Source: Blastocladiella britannica (taxonomy: Eukaryota > Blastocladiomycota > Blastocladiomycetes > Blastocladiales > Blastocladiaceae). From it: a stretch of 64,000 bases of DNA. The DNA lies in NCBI GenBank assembly GCA_025349905.2, contig MU624549.1, positions 1-64,000 on the forward strand, given 5' to 3'. Both the position numbers and the translations under genes were made by a program. This document shows positions 1 to 9,332 of the stretch, piece by piece; positions within the stretch are counted from its first letter, which is position 1, and every line of letters starts with the position of its first letter. Below the pieces are notes generated by a model, which saw only the letters and a program-made list of their open reading frames with translations, was not told where the DNA came from and did not search any database.

Positions 1-368
1 TTCGATTTGGCTCTTTTGACTTTGACTTTTGAGTTGCGATGCAGTGAGAGTTTGACCTGTCTTTTTTCTGTGTTGAGCGCGTTGGTCGGATCGACGCGGC
101 GAGAGCGGTCCATTTTGAACTGCTGAAGTGACGGATATCGCCGCGCGGTCAAGTACCATGAAACATTAAGTCTATTTAGCCTATCAGTCCGATCCAAGCC
201 CGTATCCAAGCCCGTATCCAAGCCCGTACAGTGATAAGAAGCCCCACAAACTTCGCGAATACCAGCGGTGGCGCCCTGGTCTATTTCCTTCAAAAGATAC
301 AAAGATACAAATATCGCACTTGTCGCGCTCCTCCTGCACTTGCATTAGCACAATCAAAATCACACAAA
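1..368. other. Upstream region of the sugar transporter
   Basis: No coding region is supported here. The stretch holds pyrimidine-rich segments in its first 80 bases and a three-copy 12-bp tandem repeat (192-227). It presumably carries the promoter and 5' UTR of the transporter starting at 369. No clear TATA box was seen. Confidence 0.4.
192..227. repeat. 12-bp direct repeat, three perfect copies
   Basis: The unit atccaagcccgt occurs three times in tandem at 192-203, 204-215 and 216-227, about 140-180 bp upstream of the transporter ATG. It may be a simple repeat or a cluster of protein-binding sites; the sequence does not decide. Confidence 0.85.
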
Positions 369-2060
369 ATGGCTGAAGACCGCCTCTCAATCTTCCAAGT
401 CGCCGTGTTTGCCCTCCCTTGGATTGGTATGGAATCATAATCATTTTGCTTGTATAACCTCACTTCTTGTGTCTCATTCTCCTATTTCGTCTTGATTTCC
501 CATCCTTGTAGGCATCCAAGCTATTTGGGCCACTGAATTCGGTGTTCTCACGCCCGTTCTCGAGTCGTACGGTCTGAGCAAGTCTCTTTCGTCGCTGATT
601 TGGATCTTTGGTATATTCATTTATTGCTTAATCTCGTCCTGCCACTGATACGAATACGAATAGGTCCCCTCACTGGTTTCTTTACCGCGCCCGCTGTCGG
701 TATGTATCCTCCCACCATCACTCAAGAAATGTCGATCTCCAGCTAAACTCATTTCAATTGAAATAGGCGCCTTTTCGGATCGCTCCACTTCCAAGTATGG
801 CCGTCGTCGTCCCTTCCTGCTGGCTGGTCTCTTGTCGACCATGATCGCTTCGGCCGTGTTTGCCTTTTCATACAAGATGGGTGACGCCCGGATCGCTGTC
901 GGTCTCATTTCGTTCATTTGCCTTGGTACGTCGTCCTTATTCCTCACACCAACCCAATCAAGCTAACGAATCAATAATGAATAGATATCACGATCAACGT
1001 GATCCAGACCCCGCTCCGTGCCTTCTGCTCCGACATGGTCCCCGAGTCGCAGCAGTCGGTCGTGCAGCTTCTGTCGGCGCTGTTCCAAGGTCTGGGCGGT
1101 CTGCTCGGGTTTGCGCTCATGTCGGCTCTGTGGACCGGCGACGACCCGTCCGAGCTCCCTGCTCTGTTTGGCACCGTGATGGCCGTCAACATCTTCTTCC
1201 TGGGCCTGACGTGCGTAGTGGTGCACGAGAAGCCCGTGACCAAGGAAGAGGCGGCAGCCCGCGGCGACAACGCCACCAGCATTGGCGCCACATTCGTGCA
1301 GGCGTTCCTGGGCATCTTTTCGGCCAAGCTGCAGCCGGTACTGTTGATCCTGCTGGTCGAGTTCTTCTCGTGGGCGGCGCTGTTCTCGTGGTGGCCCACG
1401 TCGTCGACCTGGTTCTCGCGCAACGTCTACGGCGGATGCCTCGAGGCCGACGGACCGTCGTGCACTCCAGAGGGGATTCAGCTGTACAAGGACGGGTCCA
1501 AAGTGTATGGCAACTCGGGAATTTACGCCAACTTGCTGCAGACGGTGTTTTCGCTGGTGCTGGCGCTGTCGCTCCAGAACGGATGGATCAAGCGCGTCAA
1601 GGTGCCCTACATGATCTGCCTTGCGGTCGGCGCCGTGATCCTGATTCTCGCCAAGGTCGGGCCGCAGTCGCACGCGTTCGGGTACGCTGTCGCGGTGCTC
1701 ATGGCGGTGCCCATTTCCGCCATTAACTCGTTCCCGTTCGCCATCATTGGCGCCCACAATGCGCGCGCCGGTAACAACGACACGGGCCGGACCATGGGCA
1801 TGATCAACATTGCACGTATTCCTTCTTTTTTCGATTGTGTTTTCAAAGATGCTAACGATACGGAAAATATTGGACAGGCCATTTGCCTGCCCCAGCTGCT
1901 CATGACCGTGTGCATCGGATGGCTCCGTGACGGCCTCGGCGATGCCGGTCTGCCGTGGGGCCTGCTGATTGCGGGCATTTCGCTGGGCGTGGCCGCGGTG
2001 ACGGTGCTGGTAATCCGTGAGGAGGATCGAGAGGAGGCGGTGCCCTCCATCAAGGCGTGA
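369..2060 (+). CDS. SLC45/GPH-type sugar:proton transporter
   Basis: Predicted 453-aa, roughly 12-TM plasma- or vacuolar-membrane transporter of the glycoside-pentoside-hexuronide group, which includes plant sucrose carriers and animal SLC45. Exons are 369-426, 512-610, 664-699 (only 36 nt), 767-925, 985-1811 and 1878-2060; the total is divisible by three. Seen: the loop motif YGRRRPFLLAG after TM2, where GPH sucrose carriers have RxGRRRPF, then the intramembrane stretch NVIQTPLRAFCSDMVPE and a late MINIAICLPQLL segment. Known: members cotransport sucrose or other sugars with protons. Inferred: sugar uptake; the substrate cannot be told. The last intron appears to use a GC donor (separate entry). 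Start is the first ATG, with the first TM right behind it. Confidence 0.85.
1812..1877 (+). other. GC-AG intron, 66 nt, in frame and stop-free
   Basis: No GT donor in this stretch keeps the frame. Using the GC at 1812 (gcacgt, close to the GCAAGT form) with acceptor ggacag at 1877 joins MINI to AICLPQLL, the continuity expected for the family. A gctaac branch-like site lies near 1850. The intron is 66 nt with no in-frame stop, so ORF callers would translate it as 22 extra residues rich in F and polar amino acids in the middle of a membrane segment. Confidence 0.7.
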
Positions 2061-2166
2061 GAAAAATGTTATTTCATTGGGTGGGCTCTTGTGGTGCTGC
2101 ACGTTTGGATGCAGGCACGCACAACTCGAAAAAAAAAAATACAACTCAAATTTGAACCAACCAGAC

Positions 2167-2970
2167 TTAGTGGCCGTGCGGAGTCAAGAGCAGACGCAAC
2201 TCGCCCTTGTGCTTTCGCTTGCCTTGGTGCAGCGCATACACGCCCTCCTTGGGCCCTTGGCGGAGGTCCTCGAGCGGAATGGTGATCGATCCGAGGCTGC
2301 GTTCTTATATATGTTCATGATCATTTTATTAAGTGTAAAAGCATGATAACAATGGACGTACAAGTCGTCGCGCGTGAGATAGTCGTGGTCCCACAGCTGC
2401 AATGCACCCAAATTTTTGTGAGACAAAACAATTTCTGTAAATGGAAGGTCAAGGCAACCCACCTCAATCACAATGTCGCTGCCCTCGCCGCCAAGGAAGC
2501 CCTTGGTGTCGATCGAGTGTGTCTCATTCCACACCGGGTTGTTGTTGTTTTTAATCGTCTGTTTTTTTTTTTTGGTTCGTCGCATTTCAGTCAAGAACAA
2601 CAGAAGTGTGCAAGTCAAATAAAGGTACCTTGGTGCGCTTGCTGTGAAACCGCCCACACTTGATGATCACGTACGGGTCCGACTTGGAAAACATGTCTCG
2701 GTCGGGCACGGTGCCGCCGTACACGGTCACGTCGACGCGATCAATGCGGGAGAGAGGGTAGGGAGAGTAATGCTGCGGCGGCGGCGGCGCCTGGTGTCCG
2801 TACGGAGGGTACTGACTTCCGCCATACTGCTGCTGCTGCTCGTATGGGGGGTACTGGCTTCCGCCTTGCTGTGGCTGTCCGTACGGAGGGTACTGGTCGC
2901 CCCCTTGCTGCTGCTGCTGCGGGGGAGGGTGGTGGTGGTAGGGATTGAAGCGATCAAGGTAGCCAGACAT
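2167..2970 (-). CDS. C2-domain protein with Gln/Pro/Tyr-rich N-terminus
   Basis: 200-aa protein in four exons: 2970-2629, 2558-2463, 2396-2362 (35 nt) and 2296-2167. Residues 1-70 are low complexity with repeated QYPPYG units and Gln/His runs. The rest is one C2 domain: RVDVTVYGG, SKSDPYVIIK (first Ca-binding loop), NNPVWNE, then WDHDYLTRDDFLGSITIPL, which holds the second Asp-rich loop, and a short tail. Known: such C2 domains bind acidic phospholipids, often with calcium, and many fungal and plant proteins pair a C2 domain with a YPPYG-like tail. Inferred: a peripheral membrane or stress-response protein. The WDHD..RDDFLG motif only forms when all introns are removed, which supports the exon model. 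Its ATG lies 57 bp from the next gene's proposed ATG, head to head. Confidence 0.85.
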
Positions 2971-3027
2971 TTGATTGATTCTTTGAGATTTGGCAGTGTG
3001 AGGAGACTTCTTTTCCCATTTCATCCC

Positions 3028-4793
3028 ATGTTCTCATCTCTTGCAACCACCTCTCCCACCCCAGTCCTGCTCTCGGACGGATGGCGACGTGCACATAACG
3101 CTCCTGCATTCGCTGTGTGCGCTCGTGCTCGCGAGATCCCATGGACCACCTCGATCGCTGCCACCAGCAGTCCTGGCACGCAATTGGTTCCGCCTCGACG
3201 ACGCGGACTGGCTGACCTGGACGATCTCAACGCGTCGCTCGGATCTTCTTCCTCTCACCCTGCCAGCCCGGCATTCTGGTCTGATTCAAGCGTGGTGAGC
3301 ACCGTTTTCACTTGGCAGCAGCCTGACGCACCGTACCATGAGCCATTGCCGCCTGGGTAAAAAATTAATGATATTATTGGTCTATTGCAGTTGCTCATCC
3401 TTTTCATGATGATCGAAAGATCGGCGTTTTCAATTGTATACCGATCCCATAACGAGATCCTAGCCCGGTTGTGCGATCAGCAGCCGCAAGCGCGTGCAAG
3501 GCTCTTGCGATCGCCATCTCAGGACATGCAAGTGTATTTGCGTTTCCGTTCGGCAGAAAGCGAAAGTGAAATCCAGATTGCGACGCTCCGACTGACTCCG
3601 GCCGGATCCCTCACTGCAACTGTACCTACTTCTATTGGAACACCCTCAACCAACCAACCAACTCCTGAAATTATAGCCAGCACTTGGCGAGTATCATACG
3701 GTGCGCGATCCGCTCCAGCGACGAGCATTCGTGTTTGTGGTTGGCATCGAGCCGACCTCGATTGCTCCCCAATCCACCCACGCGAATCAGTTCCGGGCTC
3801 GTCTTGCCGGCTTGTATGTCCTTCTTTACTTCATTGCCATGCGCAATTCTGAATGGTTGGAGAACCCAGAAAACAAATGCTCCTGCAACTCCCCACCCCA
3901 CACCTCACCATCGCCCCACCCCAACATACTTCACCTGCCTCCCATACCTCCTCACCATCTGTGGGTCCACCGTGGGTAGTCCAAGTGAACTTGAGCAACC
4001 TCCAGTTCGTGACGTGGCCAGCCGCCAGCATGCGCGCGTGGATCGACTGGCGGCTCCATGTCCCAGACGGCGGCTGGCGGATCTCGCAGTACGGACACGA
4101 TTCTTTTATTGCCGGATCGAGCCCGTGCGTCGAGTGGAACCCGTTCGCCACCGAACCATCCTTGGTGGTTTGCGTTCCGATCGAGGCGGTGCTGGAGCAA
4201 GTGGTTTCTGACGACGGTACTATTATTTGGCCGATGTAACGCGGCCGGACACTCATTGAAGCTTGGAAACAGAACTGGCCATGTACGGCACGCCGTCCAT
4301 CCGCATCGCACTGCATTGTGTAGCGATCCAAAGCGGCCAAAACGCTCCAATCGTGACCATTGGCCATGGAGTGGTACCTCTCCACCTGGATCCAGCCAGT
4401 CACAGCACCAATGGCGGCCGCATGCTTCCCCTGACCGTAGACTCGACCGTATGCATCCATCGCACCCTACTACCCCCACACTTGCGCTTCGTGGAAGCGG
4501 TCCTGGGAACCCCGGTCGTGGATTTTGGTCATCAGCGCGCGAAAGGCGCCACCGTGCTGGCGGGCCGACTGCAAGCATCGGTGTCGGTGGCGCGGTGGGA
4601 TCCCAAGCGGGTTGGGGGAGCAGGAGCAGGGGTGGCGGGCGGTGGGATGGCGCCGGGCGAGGAACTGGCGGTCCGCCGGCACTCGGAGGCACTGACGCGG
4701 GCAAAGCGGCGGGTGGCAGAGCTCCGAGCTGAGCAGCTGGCTAAAGTGTCCGAGGACGACAATGACGACGAGGACAGCAATGATGGTGTATGA
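3028..4793 (+). CDS. Probable B9-domain protein, MKS1-like (transition zone)
   Basis: Multi-exon gene whose middle structure I could not close. Likely exons: 3028-3294, 3391 to about 3700-3813, one or more pieces to about 3960, then about 3960-4216 and 4273-4793 (56-nt intron at 4217-4272). The 3' half reads like a B9 domain: WVVQVNLSNLQFV, IDWRLHVPDGGWRIS, CVEWNPFATEP, GTPSIRIALHC, then TIGHGVVPLHLDPASHS where B9 proteins have GYG..hlP..pGsH, and a closing VLAGRLQASVSVARW strand. Upstream, IATLRLTPAGSLT resembles the segment before B9 in MKS1. The C-terminus is an acidic tail after a short Arg-rich helix. Known: MKS1/B9D1/B9D2 form a ciliary transition-zone complex. Inferred: a flagellar gate protein. 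Similarity is from memory of the family and is moderate; start and middle exons are uncertain. Confidence 0.5.
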
Positions 4794-4828
4794 ATTTAAG
4801 AAAGTCAAACGGTTTCAGTCACGCGCCC

Positions 4829-7033
4829 TTACGGATGCTTGCTGCCCCGTCCACTACGAGCAGCACCACGACTGCCTTGACGTCGCGCACCACCGCGCTG
4901 CTGCCTCTGCTGCTGTTGCGATATCGTCCGGGACTTTTGAGCGCCAACGAGGTCGCTTAAATCGCACACCCCCACTCCTTCGCTGCGAGCAAGCAACCTC
5001 AAGTTCAAGTCCTGCGTCACCAGCACCACGTCAAGCGGTGTAACGTGCATAGTCTTGGCAATCGCCGTGCAGGTGGCAAGCACCCGCGCGTCCAAGTTCA
5101 CCAGCTCACCCGCCGCCGCCGCCGCCTGGTCATCCGTGCGTTCTGCCTCGGCGCCAATCATGGCCCAGTTGGCGTCAACGCGGGTCCCGCTCGTGGAGTA
5201 AAATACGATCGGGACGCGGGATGGCGGGGGCGGTAGAGGCGCAACATTGGACTGGAATTCGGGTGCCGCGGGGAACAGCCACGCGAGGGCGGTGCGGGCG
5301 CCTTGCGCCTTGTCGGGGTCGTCGCTGCGAGTGAGGCCGCGCAGTTCGCGGATTACCACCAGCGGGACCAAGATCGCGGGGACTCGGGCGCAATTCACGT
5401 CCGCGAGGGACTGCAGCAGCAGGTTGGTGTCAAAAACAAAATGCCGCCGCGCATCTGCAGCGGTGCGCAAGTTTGACGAAGGCGTCGAGTCCTCGGCGTC
5501 AGCAATAAGGCGGGCAGGGAGGGCGGTTGCGCCGTTCAGGACGATCGGACGAAAGGCGAGAGCTGTCGCCTCCAACCCCAAAGACGTCAATGCCGTGGCC
5601 AGCACCAGCTTGCCGTCCTTGACGCTAACAGGCGCTGGCGAGCCTTGCTCGGTATCCCAGCTTTCCGCCCAGGAGGCCCACCACCCAATCACATCAGCGA
5701 TCGTTGCGCCGCCGTCCGCCACGGGGAACGGGTAGAGGTCCGGGTCCAGCCCGACCAACGACGCGTGCAGTTGAGGGCCGGCATCCAGCAGGTCAGACGA
5801 CACTTTCTGCAGTTTGTTGAGCACTTGCACCAGTCCCGCCACCGTCGCGTCGTTCCCGGCCGCGCGCCACGCCGCGTTTGGCGCGCTGCATACGCCGCGG
5901 GTCAGGATCGCCGCCAAGTGAAGTAGGTCGCGTGGGTCGGGTGCCTGGCCGCGGCTGGGTGGACGCAGCGCGGACGCAAGCGCCAGAGTGATGGCCAAGG
6001 CGTACGGGACGGCGGACGTGTGACTGGACGTGTGTTGAGTGGCAATAGCCCAGACAAACAAGGCGGTCTTTTGGTCGTGCGGCAAGTACTGCGCTTTGCT
6101 AGCCAGCGACTGGGCCAGTCCGGGCACGCGGTCGAGGCTATTTCCATTGTTAATGACAAGGTTGACGAGAAGAAAACACGAAAAGTACTTGGTACGCGTA
6201 TAGAGACGCAAAGTAAGTTGGAGCACAAGGAATGCAAGGGGGTGGGACCGGTCCAGGGCCACAGCGGCAGCAGAAGCAGCAGACGCAGCCTCGGCGGCGG
6301 CAAATGGTTCCAGTACCCGATCCCAGAGCGCCTGCGCTCCCGATCCATCGGGCCGTTCTACAGCTTCTGCGCGTGCCAAGTGATAAGCAACCGAGATGGC
6401 CCAGTCGCCGATCGTTAAGGTGTTGCCTGAAGGAGAGCGCGCCGAGTGGATTACGGTGGCAAGTGTCCGATGCAGTTTCCCCGCACCTGGATCCAAGCGC
6501 ACAGCCTCTGTCAATAGCACGCGGGCGTGGTCCAGGCAAATGGCGGCTGAGGAGGTCGACGATGTAGAAGTTGCGTAAATGGCGGCAAGGGTCCGCGCCA
6601 TCTCGGCAGCGGCTGCGAGAGCCGCCACGTTCAGTGCCAGTGACAATGCGGGCCGAGGGCCCACGACCAGCGTGGCGGCAGTCAATGGGGGCAGAGATAC
6701 CAGTTCCACGCTGCCGGTATTTGGCTCGGTGGTCGTGGAAAAGAGCAGCCCGTCGGCGGCAATGAACGTAATATACCACTGCTCGAGCCAGGCGAGGAGG
6801 GCTTTTCTGTCGTCAGCAAATTCGTCCAGTGGTGCTCGAGCTCGCGCCCGTGCGACATAGACGTTGGCGACCATTCGAGCAAACGCCGAGTACTTTGAGA
6901 GCCAGGCAACGTCTCCGGCGCGAATAAGCGCGAGGTAAGCCCACATGGCGGCGTCATAGTCTGCCGTGGTCGGTGCGCTGAGGCTCTCGACGCGCGCGAC
7001 GGTGCGTTTGGCCGCTGGGATCTCCGGGATCAT
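4829..7033 (-). CDS. SMG6/EST1-like protein with C-terminal PIN nuclease domain
   Basis: 717-aa protein, exons 7033-6189 and 6137-4829. The 51-nt intron (6188-6138) is a multiple of three with no stop. The N-terminal two-thirds is alpha-helical and resembles the 14-3-3-like/TPR module of EST1-SMG5-SMG6-SMG7 proteins (DPGAGKLHRTLATV, then WAISVAYHLARAEAVERP). From about residue 512 a PIN domain follows with the acidic set intact: VFDTNLLLQ near 516, VVIRELRGL near 546, NLDARVLATC near 630 and VTQDLNLRLL near 656. Known: SMG6 uses these residues to cut mRNA at premature stops. The Arg/Gly/Gln-rich C-terminus suggests RNA contact. The start is the ATG at 7033; upstream in-frame codons have no ATG. 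It could instead be a related EST1-type PIN protein. Stops of this gene and the one at 4793 are 35 bp apart. Confidence 0.7.
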   Translation of the reverse strand: MIPEIPAAKRTVARVESLSAPTTADYDAAMWAYLALIRAGDVAWLSKYSAFARMVANVYVARARARAPLDEFADDRKALLAWLEQWYITFIAADGLLFSTTTEPNTGSVELVSLPPLTAATLVVGPRPALSLALNVAALAAAAEMARTLAAIYATSTSSTSSAAICLDHARVLLTEAVRLDPGAGKLHRTLATVIHSARSPSGNTLTIGDWAISVAYHLARAEAVERPDGSGAQALWDRVLEPFAAAEAASAASAAAVALDRSHPLAFLVLQLTLRLYTRTKYFSCFLLVNLVINNGNSLDRVPGLAQSLASKAQYLPHDQKTALFVWAIATQHTSSHTSAVPYALAITLALASALRPPSRGQAPDPRDLLHLAAILTRGVCSAPNAAWRAAGNDATVAGLVQVLNKLQKVSSDLLDAGPQLHASLVGLDPDLYPFPVADGGATIADVIGWWASWAESWDTEQGSPAPVSVKDGKLVLATALTSLGLEATALAFRPIVLNGATALPARLIADAEDSTPSSNLRTAADARRHFVFDTNLLLQSLADVNCARVPAILVPLVVIRELRGLTRSDDPDKAQGARTALAWLFPAAPEFQSNVAPLPPPPSRVPIVFYSTSGTRVDANWAMIGAEAERTDDQAAAAAGELVNLDARVLATCTAIAKTMHVTPLDVVLVTQDLNLRLLARSEGVGVCDLSDLVGAQKSRTISQQQQRQQRGGARRQGSRGAARSGRGSKHP

Positions 7034-7157
7034 TTTTTTTTTTGTCCTCAATTTTCTCACTTCTCACAGACGCGTCACAGTCAGGCAGGGTCGCGTCTCG
7101 TTGATCGCATCCCAGAGCTTCTCACTCTTTCGCCAGAGAAAACAACAACAGCTAATA

Positions 7158-9304
7158 ATGACCATTCGACTGCGCTCCCGTACCGTCTTGACCTCGCCCG
7201 TGGCTGCGCGCACTCCCTCCAAACGGGCCCGCTCGCCCTCAACTCCTGACAATGAAAACGAGGAACCTGATGATGACACTGCACCACCACCACCACCCGT
7301 GTTCACACCCCGCACCACGCGTGCCGCCTCGCGTGGGGCCACCCCTCGCCGGACTCCGCGTATGTTCATTTTCAATGCGATCGCAATCCATATCCATACT
7401 AATAAAAAAGACAACGAATAGTGTCGGTCCAGGTCCTCTCGGCACGCGCGTCGGCCCGCACACCAACGACGCCATTGACACCGGCAAAGCGCCCACGCAT
7501 CTTTCTCACCCCCGCCACGCCAACTCCATCCAAATCAGAGCTGGAGCCCTCCACCCCGACCACAAGGAGAACGACAGCGGCAATTCCCGATGCGCCTGCA
7601 CTGGCCTCCACACCTGGGACACCCGGAGCAGCAAAAAACATCGATGAGCATCCCGAGATTACGGTCGGTCGCGAGGAAGAGCGCGCCGCGATCGAATCTT
7701 TTCTGATGGCACACCTTGGCCCACCGCCCACTACCGTAAGCGACCACCATGTGCCCTCGAGTATGTACATTGCTGGCAGCCCCGGGGTCGGCAAGACGGC
7801 GCTCCTCAAGCAGTTGCTTGCCGGACAGTGGCCCGATTCGCCGGTGGTATTGGTCAATTGCTATGGCCTCAAGTCGCCGGCCGCCGTGTACAGTACCCTG
7901 TCCGATCGGCTGGCTGATCTTGTCCCGAGCGATCCTCCTGGACCCAAATGCACCGGGATCGCCGAACTGACGCGATGGACCGCGTGCCTCACATCTCCTT
8001 GGTATTGCCCATCCCTTTTCCTCTTTGAGCGATCGCATTCTTACTCAAAATGGTGTAGTGTTATCCTTTTGGACGAACTAGACGCACTGTTTCCGGCATT
8101 TGCATCCGCTGGCCAGTCGGATGGGATCTCGTCTCCACGCTCAGCCTCCTCGTCCGCCTCGACGCTTCATCCGACCGTCCTGTACTCGCTCTTTTCCCTC
8201 GCACACCACTACGCTTCGCGATTCGTTTTGATTGGCATTGCCAACTCGCTCGACCTCACATCGCACCTGCTCCCACACCTCACAGGCGCGCTGGCCCCAG
8301 CTACGGTGACGTTCAACCCGTACGATGCAGCGGCGCTGAAGCAAATCATGCTCGCGCGGTTCCCAACGCAACTAGAACCGGCTGCGGCTGGTATGATTGG
8401 CGCCACCGTCGCCAATGCGTCGTCAGACGTGCGCCGCGCCTGTGAGATTGCGCGGACCGCTATTCGGATCGCGCTAATGAGCGCGACGGTGTCAGCCGAC
8501 GAGGGGGCTCCTGTTGTTCGTGCGACGCCCTCGAATGTGGTGCTGGCGATGCGTTCGCGCGGCACTGGCGGTGGTGGTCCTGGTGGCATGACTCCCGCCG
8601 GGCGGTCGACGCCTCGTGGTCTGTCGACACCCACAAAGAAGTCCACGGCTGCCAAGGTCCGCGACTTGCAGATGCCGCACAAGATGGTCCTGGCGGCGGT
8701 CATGCGTGCCACCGGTCCCGTCTCCGGCCTTGGTGGTACATCGACCACGGCAACTCCAAGGACACCGCGACGACCACTGTTTGCCGGTGGTAGCGGCGCG
8801 TACGCGATGCAGTCGACGCCGTCTTCGGTGTTTAAAGTGCCGTCGTCGCCCTTGTCGTCGCCCTTGTCGGTCTCCCGTGGCGGCGGTGGGTCGTCTGCTG
8901 CCGTGGGCCCGACTGTTTCCAGTTTGCTCACAAGGTACCGCAGCGACTGCAAGGCAGCAGGGATTCCTGCATCGCTGGGAGACTCGCAGTTCCAGGCGGC
9001 ACTCGAGCATCTGACCGGGATCGGACTGCTGACACTCACTGGTCAACAGCGAAAAGGCAGCATGGCGCACTCGGCGGCATCGTCCATGGTGGTTTCGCTG
9101 CGCGTCGTCCGCGAGGAGGTGGTGCAGGGACTCGTGGACGAGGCGGCACTTTACTTGACTGAGGGGAGTGGGATGGACGAGGGGATTGGCGGCAGTGGCA
9201 GTGCTGGTGCTGGGAAGCCGGCACGGAGTGTACGTGATATTATGCGCAGTGTGCTTACACGGCGCGAGGAGGGCGACGAGGGCGACTCGGCCGAGGAAGA
9301 ATAG
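7158..9304 (+). CDS. CDC6: CDC6 replication-licensing AAA+ ATPase
   Basis: 675-aa protein, exons 7158-7359, 7422-8001 and 8059-9304. Residues 1-150 are basic, Thr/Pro-rich and disordered with many TP dipeptides, as expected for CDK target sites. AAA+ core: Walker A GSPGVGKTALL near residue 187, Walker B VILLDELDAL near 262, sensor-1 GIANSLDLT near 320. The Walker B motif only forms when the 57-nt intron 8002-8058 is removed; that intron is in frame and stop-free. A winged-helix part follows near the C-terminus (SLLTRYRSDCKAAG, SQFQAALEHLTGIGLL). Known: CDC6 joins ORC to load MCM2-7 at origins. A long Gly/Thr/Pro-rich insert lies between the ATPase and winged-helix parts. It shares a 124-bp divergent spacer with the PIN gene. 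The next gene starts only 28 bp after its stop. Confidence 0.92.
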
Positions 9305-9332
9305 ACAAGTCTCCTTTACTAAATTTCTAACA

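Noticed and set aside
963..2144. Long minus-strand ORF opposite the transporter (393 codons)
   Set aside because: It has no domain, is His/Arg/Gln-rich and mirrors a strongly supported membrane transporter. GC-rich coding DNA often leaves the opposite strand open.
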